From Kocuria rosea subsp. polaris (lineage in GTDB: Bacteria > Actinomycetota > Actinomycetes > Actinomycetales > Micrococcaceae): 64,000 nucleotides of DNA. Both the position numbers and the translations under genes were made by a program. The notes under the pieces were generated by a model. The model did no database searches and was not told the DNA's origin. It saw nothing but the letters and a program-made list of their open reading frames with translations. Each line of letters starts with the position of its first letter. Position 1 is the first letter of the stretch. The DNA lies in NCBI RefSeq assembly GCF_001483755.1, contig NZ_LQBK01000022.1, forward strand, positions 9,992 to 73,991, read 5' to 3'. This document shows positions 14,509 to 22,571 of the stretch, in pieces.

Positions 14509-14857
14509 GGGCAGTGCTCTCCTGGGTCTCGGGGGTGTCGTCGGGCGCGTGGCCGGGGTGTCGTCCGGGGGCGTCGCCGGGCGCGTGGCGGGGCTTCGTG
14601 GCCAACGCTTGGAGGTCGACCCGGCCCGAGGGCCGCCGCGGCGCCCTGCTCCACGGTCCGGTCGTCCCCATCCAGGATATCTGCGTGCCGGACGGCGGCG
14701 GGACAGTGGTGGAACGGCGGCGGGACGGGGGCGGGACGGTGCTCGGGACCGGTGGCGGGACGGTGCCCGGGACCGGATGCGGGCACCGGAACCGGCTCCA
14801 CCACCGAATGTGGCATTTCGTGAACTGGATCACCGACACCTCTAGCAAAACCACACG
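14509..14857. other. Intergenic region with GC-rich imperfect repeats
   Basis: Between the divergent DUF3817 gene and deoR. 14520-14600 has repeats of GGGCGCGTGGC and GGTGTCGTC; 14690-14790 has repeats of GGCGGGACGG. No supported gene. Base composition becomes AT-richer from about 14805, where the deoR control region begins. Confidence 0.6.
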
Positions 14858-14873
14858 AACTCACATAAACTCA
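14858..14873 (+). promoter_or_regulatory. Candidate operator before deoR-fruK-fruA
   Basis: Two AACTCA copies (14858-14863 and 14868-14873) are exactly 10 bp apart, within an unusually AT-rich stretch (14840-14890). Repeats one helical turn apart are typical of DeoR-family sites, so autoregulation is likely (inference). Confidence 0.4.
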
Positions 14874-14920
14874 AGGGAACGCAAAGATCCACCATCCTTT
14901 CCGACCGTGAGGTGAACGCC

Positions 14921-15712
14921 ATGTTCGCAGAAGAACGCCAGGCCGAGATCGCCGAGCTGGTGGTCGCGACCCGCCGGGTCAACGGCGCGGACCTGGCGCG
15001 CCGCTTCGACGTCACCATGGAGACCGTCCGTCGCGACCTCGCGGCCCTCGAGGCCGCGGGCAGGCTCCGCAGGGTGCACGGGGGCGCCGTCTCGGCGGAC
15101 CAGTCGACGTCCGACGAGAAGGCCATTTCCTCCCGCAAGCACCTGAACACCCCGGAGAAGCGGCGGATCGCGCAGGCGGCGTTCGACCTGCTGCGCACCA
15201 GCGGGGCGGGGGCCGTCGTGCTCGACGCCGGAAGCACCGTCGAGGCCCTGGCCGACCTCATCGTCCGCACCGACTCCACCCTGCCGGACGGGCAGGAGCA
15301 GCTGATCATCACCCACGCCCTGCACATCGCCGCCAAGCTCGCCGACGCCACGGGCATCGGCCTCGAGCTCGTCGGCGGGCGGGTCCGCAAGCTCACCTGG
15401 GCCGCCGCCGGGGGGCGGGCCGCGGAGCACTACACCCGGCTGCGCCCGGACCTCGCGTTCGTGGGCTGCAACGGGATCCACGCCGCGTTCGGGCTGAGCA
15501 CGCCGGACCCCATCGAGGCGGTCGTCAAGACCGCCATCATCCAGACCTCCCGGCGCGTCGTGGTCCTCTGCGACTCCGCCAAGCACGATCAGGAGACCCT
15601 CATGCGCTTCGCGTCGCTCGACGAAGTCGACACCCTCATCACCGACCGGGCCCCCGGTCCGGAACTGGCCGCCGCCCTCGAGGAGGCCGACGTCGAGGTG
15701 GTGATCGCGTGA
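14921..15712 (+). CDS. DeoR-family transcriptional regulator of fructose use
   Basis: 263 aa. The N-terminal winged helix (about residues 3-57) contains VNGADLARRFDVTMETVRRD, the recognition region of DeoR proteins, followed by LRRVHGGAV. The C-terminal sugar-phosphate sensor domain has VVLDAGSTVEALA, LELVGGRVRK and VGCNGI. The ATG at 14921 is preceded by GAGGTGAA; an in-frame GTG at 14912 is the alternative. It overlaps fruK by 4 nt (GTGA). Family members in such operons respond to fructose 1-phosphate or fructose 1,6-bisphosphate. Confidence 0.92.
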   Translation: MFAEERQAEIAELVVATRRVNGADLARRFDVTMETVRRDLAALEAAGRLRRVHGGAVSADQSTSDEKAISSRKHLNTPEKRRIAQAAFDLLRTSGAGAVVLDAGSTVEALADLIVRTDSTLPDGQEQLIITHALHIAAKLADATGIGLELVGGRVRKLTWAAAGGRAAEHYTRLRPDLAFVGCNGIHAAFGLSTPDPIEAVVKTAIIQTSRRVVVLCDSAKHDQETLMRFASLDEVDTLITDRAPGPELAAALEEADVEVVIA

Positions 15713-16683
15713 TCCTCACCCTCACCCTCAACCCCTCCCTCGACCGCACGGTCGAACTCCCGGCCCCGCTGCGCCGCGGCGCCGTCCAGCGCGCCGACGG
15801 CGCCCGGCAGGACGCCGGCGGCAAGGGCGTGAACATCTCCCGGGCCCTGCGCGCCAGCGGCGTCCCGACCCTGGCCGTGCTGCCGGGCGACCCCGGGGAC
15901 CCGCTGCTGGCGGAGCTCGCCGCGGCCCAGGTGCCCTACGAGACGGTCCCCGTCGGTGCTCCGATCCGCTCCAACATCACGATCACCGAGCCGGACGGCA
16001 CCACCACCAAGATCAACGCCCCGGGCGCGCCGCTGAGCCCCGGGCACGTCGACGCCGTCGTCGACCTCCTCGTGCACCGCGGCGCGGACGCCTCCTGGGT
16101 GGTCCTGGCCGGCTCCCTGCCGCCCGGGGCCCCCGAGGACGTCTACGCACGGATCGTCCGCCGCGTCCGGACGGTGCTGGGGGAGCGTTCGCCCCGGTTC
16201 GCCGTGGACACGTCCGGGGCGGCGCTGCGCGGTGCCGTGTCCGGGGACGACGCCCTGCCCGACCTCATCAAGCCCAACGGCGAGGAGCTCGCCGAGCTGG
16301 TGGGGACGGTCGACGGCGAACGGCTCGAGGCCGATCCCGACCTCGCGGCCGCGACCGCCGCGGCGCTCGTGGGGCGCGGCCTGGGCGGGGTCCTCACCAC
16401 GCTCGGGGCCGGCGGTGCGGTGCTCACCGTGCCGGAGGGCTCCTGGCACGCCGTCCACGAGCCCGTGGCCGTGCGCTCCACCGTGGGCGCCGGCGACAGC
16501 TCGCTCTCGGGCTACCTCATCGCCCAGGAGCGCGGCGACGCGCCGTCCGAGTGCCTGCGGCAGGCCGTGGCCTCCGGGTCCGCGGCGGCAGCCCTGCCGG
16601 GCACCCGGGTCCCGGCCCTCTCCGAGACCACCCCGGAGGCGGTCACCGTGCGGGAGCTCCCCGCGCGCGCCGTCTCCGGCTGA
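15709..16683 (+). CDS. fruK: 1-phosphofructokinase
   Basis: Phosphorylates fructose 1-phosphate, the product of FruA import, to fructose 1,6-bisphosphate using ATP. A PfkB-family protein of 324 aa: NPSLDRTVEL at the start, the glycine-rich substrate segment DAGGKGVNISRAL, KPNGEELAELVG, and the C-terminal signature TVGAGDSSLSGYL with catalytic base Asp263. The start is GTG at 15709, overlapping the regulator stop. The fruA start is 65 nt downstream, so the three genes form one operon. Confidence 0.95.
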   Translation: MILTLTLNPSLDRTVELPAPLRRGAVQRADGARQDAGGKGVNISRALRASGVPTLAVLPGDPGDPLLAELAAAQVPYETVPVGAPIRSNITITEPDGTTTKINAPGAPLSPGHVDAVVDLLVHRGADASWVVLAGSLPPGAPEDVYARIVRRVRTVLGERSPRFAVDTSGAALRGAVSGDDALPDLIKPNGEELAELVGTVDGERLEADPDLAAATAAALVGRGLGGVLTTLGAGGAVLTVPEGSWHAVHEPVAVRSTVGAGDSSLSGYLIAQERGDAPSECLRQAVASGSAAAALPGTRVPALSETTPEAVTVRELPARAVSG

Positions 16684-16748
16684 ACCAGACCCACTCCACC
16701 TCATCCGAACCACCCGGGCCACCGGCCCGGCCGCTCAAGGAGGACATC

Positions 16749-18881
16749 GTGTCCGAGCTCATCACTCCCGACCTGGTCTCGCTCGACCAGGACCTGGGAG
16801 CAGACAAGGAAACCGTCATCGGCCGGCTCGCCGACCTGGTGCAGCGCACCGGTCGCGCCGAGCAGCTGGACGGGCTGCTGGCGGACGCCATCGCCCGCGA
16901 GAACAAGACCGCCACCGGCATCCCCGGCGGCATCGCGATCCCGCACTGCCGCTCCACCGCCGTGCTCGAGCCGACCCTGGTCATGGCCAGGCTGGCGCAG
17001 GGCGTCCCCTGGGGCGCCAAGGACGGCCCCGCCGACATCGTCTTCTTCATCGCGGCGCCGGAGGGGGCCGACCAGACGCACCTGAAGCTGCTGGCCAAGC
17101 TCGCCCGCTCGCTCATGAAGAAGGACTTCGTGGCGGCCCTGCGCTCCGCGCGCTCCGAGCAGGAGATCGTCCGGATCGTCGACGACGCCCTGGGCCTCGG
17201 CGGGACGGCCGACACCGCACCCGCTGAGGGGGCCTCCGCGGCCGGCGCCACGTCCGCCACCGCGGTGCCCGCGTCCGTGGACGCCCGGTCCGAGGACGAC
17301 GGTGCCGCACCGGCGCCCGCCGCGGCGCAGACCGGGGGCGACGCCGAGGGCGCCGGCCCGCACGCCGGCAAGAAGATCGTGGCCGTCACCGCCTGCCCCA
17401 CCGGCATCGCCCACACCTACATGGCCGCGGACGGACTGACTTACGCCGCCGAGGAGATGGGGGTCGACCTGCAGGTCGAGACCCAGGGCTCCGCCGGCTT
17501 CACCAAGCTCGACCCCGCCACGATCGCCGCGGCGGACGCGGTGATCTTCGCGACCGACGTCGACGTCCGGGACCGCTCCCGGTTCGCCGGCAAGCCCTAC
17601 GTCGCCTCGCCGGTCAAGCGCGGCATCGACGAGCCGAAGGTCATGATCGAGGAGGCTCTGGCCAACGCCGACAACCCGAACGCCAAGCGCGTGCAGGGAG
17701 CCGCCGGCGCCGCTGACGAGTCCGACTCCTCCGGCGGGCGCGAGGGGTGGGGGACCCGGATCCGCAAGGCCGTGATGACGGGCGTCAGCTACATGATCCC
17801 CTTCGTGGCCGCGGGCGGCCTGCTCATCGCCCTGGGCTTCATGATCGCCGGCGCGGACATCGCCAACGTCGCCGACGACATCCTGGGGACCTCCACCCTG
17901 TGGGCCCTCGGGGACGCCTCCGTCGCCCAGTACATCGGGGCCGTGCTGTTCAAGATGGGCGCCCTGGCCATCGGGCTGCTCGTTCCGGCGCTCGCCGGCT
18001 ACATCGCCTACGGCCTGGCCGACCGGCCCGGCATCGCGCCCGGCTTCGCCGCCGGCCTGGTCGCCAACTTCATGGGCGCCGGCTTCCTCGGCGGCATCGT
18101 GGGCGGCCTGCTGGCCGGTCTCGCCGCCTACTGGCTGGCCCAGCCGCGGCTCCCGCGCTGGCTCGGCTCCCTGATGCCGGTGGTCATCATCCCGCTGCTG
18201 GCCACGCTGTTCTCCTCGGGCCTGCTGCTGCTCGTCCTGGGCGGGCCGATCGCCACCTTCATGGCGTGGCTCACCGAGTGGCTCAACGGCATGACCGGCG
18301 CCAGCGCGCTGGCGCTCGGCGCGATCCTCGGCCTGATGATGGGCGCGGACCTCGGCGGGCCGATCAACAAGGTCGCCTACACGTTCGCCGCCGCCGGCCT
18401 GGGCGCCGCTACGGCCGTGAACACCGCCCCGCAGGAGATCATGGCCGCCGTCATCGCCGCCGGCATGGTCCCGCCGCTGGGCCTGGCCCTCGCCTCGCTC
18501 GTGGGCAAGCGCTACTTCACCGTGGCCGAGCAGGAGAACGGCAAGGCGGCGTGGCTGCTGGGCGCCTCCTTCATCTCGGAGGGCGCGATCCCGTTCGCGG
18601 CCGCGGACCCGCTGCGCGTGCTGCCCTCCACCATGGTGGGCGGCGCCGTGGCCGGCGCGATCTCCCTCAGTGCAGGGGCGCTCTCCCCGGCACCGCACGG
18701 CGGCGTGTGGATCCTGCCGCTGATCGGCAACCCGCTGATGTTCCTGCTCGCGGTGGTTGTCGGTACCTTGGTCACAGCAGCCGTCGTCGTCGCCCTCAAG
18801 CACGTGGGTGGAGCGCACGGGCGGGTGGCCGACGCCACCCGTTCGCGCGAGGACGCCGCCGCTGTGCCGACCACCGCCTGA
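16749..18881 (+). CDS. fruA: PTS fructose transporter, fused EIIABC
   Basis: 710 aa membrane protein that imports fructose and phosphorylates it at C1. The EIIA domain (about 1-150) has active His66 in GIAIPHCRS; after an Ala/Pro linker the EIIB domain (about 208-310) has the phospho-accepting Cys216 in VAVTACPTGIAHTYMAA; the EIIC channel (about 333-690) begins RKAVMTGVSYMIPFVAAGG and includes EGAIPFAAADP. The start GTG at 16749 follows AAGGAGGA; longer frames overlap fruK. The domain order A-B-C is the common actinobacterial arrangement. A terminator separates it from ptsI. Confidence 0.95.
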   Translation: MSELITPDLVSLDQDLGADKETVIGRLADLVQRTGRAEQLDGLLADAIARENKTATGIPGGIAIPHCRSTAVLEPTLVMARLAQGVPWGAKDGPADIVFFIAAPEGADQTHLKLLAKLARSLMKKDFVAALRSARSEQEIVRIVDDALGLGGTADTAPAEGASAAGATSATAVPASVDARSEDDGAAPAPAAAQTGGDAEGAGPHAGKKIVAVTACPTGIAHTYMAADGLTYAAEEMGVDLQVETQGSAGFTKLDPATIAAADAVIFATDVDVRDRSRFAGKPYVASPVKRGIDEPKVMIEEALANADNPNAKRVQGAAGAADESDSSGGREGWGTRIRKAVMTGVSYMIPFVAAGGLLIALGFMIAGADIANVADDILGTSTLWALGDASVAQYIGAVLFKMGALAIGLLVPALAGYIAYGLADRPGIAPGFAAGLVANFMGAGFLGGIVGGLLAGLAAYWLAQPRLPRWLGSLMPVVIIPLLATLFSSGLLLLVLGGPIATFMAWLTEWLNGMTGASALALGAILGLMMGADLGGPINKVAYTFAAAGLGAATAVNTAPQEIMAAVIAAGMVPPLGLALASLVGKRYFTVAEQENGKAAWLLGASFISEGAIPFAAADPLRVLPSTMVGGAVAGAISLSAGALSPAPHGGVWILPLIGNPLMFLLAVVVGTLVTAAVVVALKHVGGAHGRVADATRSREDAAAVPTTA

Positions 18882-18885
18882 GCGA

Positions 18886-18930
18886 CGTGCACGGGCCCCA
18901 GTGGGGGCCCGTGCACGGTCAGCTCTTTTT
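18886..18930 (+). terminator. Terminator between fruA and ptsI
   Basis: A 14-bp perfect stem (18886-18899 with 18904-18917) with loop AGTG, followed after 7 nt by CTCTTTTTC. This is one of the few hairpins here with a T-run. It lies between fruA and ptsI and could allow separate expression of the general PTS genes. Confidence 0.75.
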
Positions 18931-18949
18931 CTCGAGGAAGAGGAACACC

Positions 18950-20650
18950 ATGCAGACACTGACAGGCGTGGGAGTGTGCGCGGGCCGCGTCATCGGCGAG
19001 CTCGTGAGCATGCCGGACCCCGTCTCCGAGCCGGCCGCGGGACTGGCCCTGCGGGACGAGGAGCCCGAGGCGGCGGTGGCCCGGCTGCAGGCGGCCGCGG
19101 CCGCCGTCAAGGCGGATCTCAAGGGGCGCGCCGAGGTCGCCGTCGAGAAGGACGCCGCGGACGTGCTCAAGTCCACGGCCCTCATGGCGGGGGACAAGGC
19201 GCTCCTGAAGAACGCCGCGAAGCTCATCACCGGGAAGGGGCTCGCCCCCGAGCGCGCCCTGTGGGAGGCCGCGAGCGACTACGCGGAGCAGATGCGCGCC
19301 CTGGGCGGCTACATGGCGGAGCGCGCCGCCGACATCGAGGACGTCCGGGCGCGGCTCGTGTCCCAGCTGCAGGGCCTGCCCATGCCGGGCGTGCCGCAGC
19401 GGGACGTCCCGTTCGTGCTGACCGCCGAGGACCTGGCGCCCGCGGACACGGCGACCCTGGACCCCGAGATGGTCCTGGCGCTGGTCACCTCCGGCGGCGG
19501 GCCGCAGTCCCACACGGCCATCCTGGCCCGCAACCTGGGCCTGCCCGCGATCGTGGCGGCACGGGGTGTCGAGGCGCTCGCGGACGGCACGCGCGTGTTC
19601 GTGGACGGGGCCACCGGCGAGCTCCGCACGGAGCCGGGCGAGGAGGAGCAGGAGCTCGTGGAGGCGTGGGTGCGCAGCGCCGCGGCGCGCACCGCCTTCG
19701 ACGGCCGGGGCGTGCTCTCGGACGGCACCGAGGTGCCGCTGCTCGCCAACGTGGGCACCCCCGAGGACGCCCGCACGGCGGCCGCGGCCGGCGCCCAGGG
19801 CGTGGGACTGCTGCGCACCGAGTTCTGCTTCCTGGGCCGGGACAAGGAGCCGTCCGTCGAGGAGCAGGTGGAGCAGTACACCGCGATCCTCGAGTCCTTC
19901 TCCGGGAAGAAGGTCGTGGTCCGCACCCTCGACGCCGGGGCGGACAAGCCCCTGCCCTTCCTCACCGACACCGCCGAGCCCAATCCGGCGCTCGGCGTGC
20001 GCGGCTTCCGCACCGACCGGTCGGTGCCGGGCGTGCTGGCCCGCCAGCTCGAGGCGATCGCGCTCGCCGAGCAGGCCACGGAGGCCGACGTGTGGGTCAT
20101 GGCACCGATGATCGCCACGACCTCCGAGGCCCGGGACTTCGCCGCCATGACGGCCGACGCCGGGCTGCGCGTTCCCGGGGTCATGGTGGAGACGCCGTCC
20201 GCGGCCGTCACCGCCGACCAGATCCTGCGCCACGTCGACTTCGTCTCGCTGGGCACGAACGACCTGACCCAGTACACGATGGCCGCTGACCGGATGATGG
20301 GCTCGCTCGCCGAGCTCAACAACCCGTGGCAGCCCGCCGTGCTGCGCATGATCCGCTACACCGTGGAGGGCGCCCGCCGGGCCGAGTCCGAGGGCGCCGG
20401 ACCGCGCAACGTGGGGGTCTGCGGCGAGGCCGCGGCGGATCCCGCGCTCGCCGTCGTGCTCGTGGGCCTCGGGGTGCACACCCTGTCCATGAGCCCCCGG
20501 GGACTGGCCCCGGTGGCGGCCGTGCTGCGCAGCGTGGACCTCGCCACCGCCCGGGCCCTGGCCGAGCTCGCGATCGAGCAGCCCAGCGCGGAGGACGCCT
20601 CCGCTGCCGTGCGCGCCGAGCTCGACGTGCTCGCCGAGCTCGGTCTCTGA
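18950..20650 (+). CDS. ptsI: PTS enzyme I (phosphoenolpyruvate-protein phosphotransferase)
   Basis: Takes phosphate from phosphoenolpyruvate and passes it to HPr. 566 aa. The active His188 lies in GGGPQSHTAILARNLGLPAI; the PEP-binding barrel has LLRTEFCFLGRD, NPALGVRGFRTD, SLGTNDLTQYTMAADR and the catalytic Cys in VCGEAAADP. The ATG at 18950 follows GAGGAAGAGGA. ptsH follows after 80 nt, and the pair supplies phosphate to the fructose transporter just upstream. Confidence 0.96.
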   Translation: MQTLTGVGVCAGRVIGELVSMPDPVSEPAAGLALRDEEPEAAVARLQAAAAAVKADLKGRAEVAVEKDAADVLKSTALMAGDKALLKNAAKLITGKGLAPERALWEAASDYAEQMRALGGYMAERAADIEDVRARLVSQLQGLPMPGVPQRDVPFVLTAEDLAPADTATLDPEMVLALVTSGGGPQSHTAILARNLGLPAIVAARGVEALADGTRVFVDGATGELRTEPGEEEQELVEAWVRSAAARTAFDGRGVLSDGTEVPLLANVGTPEDARTAAAAGAQGVGLLRTEFCFLGRDKEPSVEEQVEQYTAILESFSGKKVVVRTLDAGADKPLPFLTDTAEPNPALGVRGFRTDRSVPGVLARQLEAIALAEQATEADVWVMAPMIATTSEARDFAAMTADAGLRVPGVMVETPSAAVTADQILRHVDFVSLGTNDLTQYTMAADRMMGSLAELNNPWQPAVLRMIRYTVEGARRAESEGAGPRNVGVCGEAAADPALAVVLVGLGVHTLSMSPRGLAPVAAVLRSVDLATARALAELAIEQPSAEDASAAVRAELDVLAELGL

Positions 20651-20686
20651 CCCGCGGCCCGGGCCGCAACGCACCACCCCAACCCC

Positions 20687-20710
20687 CGGGGTCCGACAGC
20701 CCGGACCCCG
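20687..20710 (+). promoter_or_regulatory. Hairpin between ptsI and ptsH
   Basis: A 9-bp stem CGGGGTCCG / CGGACCCCG with a 6-nt loop ends 20 nt before the ptsH ATG. It could set relative expression of HPr by processing or partial termination. Confidence 0.4.
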
Positions 20711-20730
20711 CAACCCGAAGGAGAACCACC

Positions 20731-21009
20731 ATGGCAGAACGCACCGCCACCATCGCCTCGTCCGTGGGCCTGCACGCCCGCCCCGCCGCGATCTTCGCCG
20801 AGGCGGCAGGGGAGTACGACATCGAGATCACCATTGCCGCCGAGGGCGAGCCCGAGGACGAGGCCATGGACGCCTCGAGCGTCCTGTCGCTGATGTCCCT
20901 CGGCGCCGGCCAGGGGGACAAGGTCGTCCTCCGCGCCGAGGGCGAGGGCGCCGACGACGCGCTCGACAACCTCGTGCGGATCCTCGAGACGGACCACGAC
21001 GCCGAGTAG
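20731..21009 (+). CDS. ptsH: Phosphocarrier protein HPr
   Basis: 92 aa. The phosphorylation site His15 sits in SVGLHARPAA, and the second conserved stretch is DASSVLSLMSLGA near residue 50, where the regulatory Ser of Firmicute HPr would be. Carries phosphate from enzyme I to EIIA of FruA. The ATG at 20731 follows AAGGAGAA. Last gene of the PTS cluster, closed by a strong hairpin. Confidence 0.95.
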   Translation: MAERTATIASSVGLHARPAAIFAEAAGEYDIEITIAAEGEPEDEAMDASSVLSLMSLGAGQGDKVVLRAEGEGADDALDNLVRILETDHDAE

Positions 21010-21028
21010 GACCTCCCCGCACCGGCCC

Positions 21029-21066
21029 CACGGCGCCCGCCCACCGCACGGTGGGCGGGCGCCGTG
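21029..21066 (+). terminator. Terminator after ptsH
   Basis: A 16-bp perfect stem (21029-21044 with 21051-21066) around CGCACG, 19 nt after the stop. The following 21067-21180 is filled with short imperfect repeats of GTGCTGTGCC and CCCGTGCTG. Confidence 0.75.
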
Positions 21067-21226
21067 CTGTGCTTGCTGTCCCGTGCTGTGCCGTCCCGTC
21101 CCGTGCTGCCCTGCGCCGTGCCCTGCTGCGCCGTGGCCTCCTGTGCGGTTGCTCTCCTGTGCTGTGCCGAGGCCGGACCCGGTCCGTGGCCGCGCACGCG
21201 TTTCACGGTCTCCCACGTGCGGCGAC

Positions 21227-21232
21227 TACCGT
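21227..21232 (+). promoter_or_regulatory. -10 element for the ATP-grasp gene, probably leaderless
   Basis: TACCGT ends 7 nt before the ATG at 21240, the same spacing as at other start codons in this window. Confidence 0.4.
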
Positions 21233-21239
21233 GGAAGGG

Positions 21240-22571
21240 ATGCCCGCCCACCTCGATGGAGGACCGATGACCGCCGACCGACCACCGCTCGACCACCGCC
21301 GCCGGGAGTCGGAGAGCGCCGAGCCGGCGCAGCGACGGGCGCTCATCGTGGGCACGGGCAGGGACCGGGGAGCCCTCGCGGCGGCGCGCGCCCTCGAGCG
21401 GGCGGGCTGGCACGTGGGCGTCGGCACTCCGGACGGGCCCGGCATGCTCGGCGCCACGCGGGCGGCCGCGGTCCGCCACGAGGTGCCGCGCCCGCGCGGC
21501 GACGGGGCAGGCTTCATCGACGGCGTCCGCCGCGCCGTGGCGGAGGGAGCGTACGACCTCGTCTTCGGCGCCGGCGACGACTGGATGGCCGCGGTCTCCG
21601 CGTACCGTCAGCACATCCCGGCGGCCGTGGCGCACCCGGGCCCCGACGTGGTCGCGGCGGCCCTCGACAAGGTCGGCCTGGCGGACCGGGCGGCCCGGGC
21701 GGGGCTGAGCGCTCCCCGGACGCTGACGGCCACGGACGAGGCGCTCGCCGCCTGGGACGGCCCGGTCGTCGTCAAGTGCCGGGCGCACTGGGCGCCGGGG
21801 CAGACCCGGCCCCACCGCATCGAGGCCAAGCTCTTCCCGGACGCCCCCGCGGCGGCGGGACAGGTCCGGCGCATCCGGGAGGCCGGGGCCGAGCCGGTGC
21901 TCCAGGCACCGGTGCGCGGCACCCTCGGAGCCCTGATCGGAGTCCACCACGACGGACGCCTGCACGGCCGGGTGCAGCAGGTCACCTCCCGGCTGTGGCC
22001 CACCCCCAACGGCGTCTCGGCCCGCGCCCGGACGGTGCCCGTCGACGAGGAGCTCGCCGCGCGCGCCGAGGTGCTGCTGCGCGAGCTGGGCTGGTGGGGC
22101 CTCGTGGAGCTGCAGTTCCTCACCGGGGACGACGGCGTCCCGCAGCTCATCGACCTCAACGGCCGCTTCTTCGGCTCGATGGCACTGGCCGAGGCCGCCC
22201 GCCCCGGGCTGGCCGACGCGTGGGGCAGGCTGGTCCTCGGCAGGCCCGTGCCGGAGCTGCCGGACGCCCGGACCGGCGTCCGCTACGCCTGGCTCGCCGG
22301 GGACCTGCGCCGGGCGTCCGTGGAGCGCCGCGGCGGTCTGGCCGCGGACGTCGCCGACACCCTCCGCTGGGGCCGTGGCGCCCAGCACAGCGTGTGGGAC
22401 CTGCGCGACCCCGGCCCCACGTGGCACCTGGCCACCTGGCGGCTCGGGAGCGGCATCCGCTCCCGGTCGGGCGGCCGGTCGGCTCGTCAGCGCCGCCGGC
22501 GCACCGTCCGCAGCGTCTCGCCGACGAGGCGGCGCTCGGGAGCCCGCAGCACGACGAGCCCGAGCAGGTAG
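21240..22571 (+). CDS. ATP-grasp domain ligase
   Basis: 443 aa, recognised by fold rather than function. An N-terminal pre-ATP-grasp region (ALIVGTGRDRGALAAARAL) is followed by ATP-grasp features: VVVKCRAHWAPG, RGTLGALIGVHHDG and, near the C-terminal part of the fold, WWGLVELQFLTGDDGVPQLIDLNGRFFGS with metal-binding acidic residues. Related proteins form amide or ester bonds between a carboxylate and an amine. The ATG at 21240 has a -10 hexamer 7 nt upstream; ATG 21267 is possible but its GGAGG is only 4 nt away. The Arg-rich tail overlaps the convergent flippase gene by 85 bp and may not be conserved. Confidence 0.78.
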   Translation: MPAHLDGGPMTADRPPLDHRRRESESAEPAQRRALIVGTGRDRGALAAARALERAGWHVGVGTPDGPGMLGATRAAAVRHEVPRPRGDGAGFIDGVRRAVAEGAYDLVFGAGDDWMAAVSAYRQHIPAAVAHPGPDVVAAALDKVGLADRAARAGLSAPRTLTATDEALAAWDGPVVVKCRAHWAPGQTRPHRIEAKLFPDAPAAAGQVRRIREAGAEPVLQAPVRGTLGALIGVHHDGRLHGRVQQVTSRLWPTPNGVSARARTVPVDEELAARAEVLLRELGWWGLVELQFLTGDDGVPQLIDLNGRFFGSMALAEAARPGLADAWGRLVLGRPVPELPDARTGVRYAWLAGDLRRASVERRGGLAADVADTLRWGRGAQHSVWDLRDPGPTWHLATWRLGSGIRSRSGGRSARQRRRRTVRSVSPTRRRSGARSTTSPSR

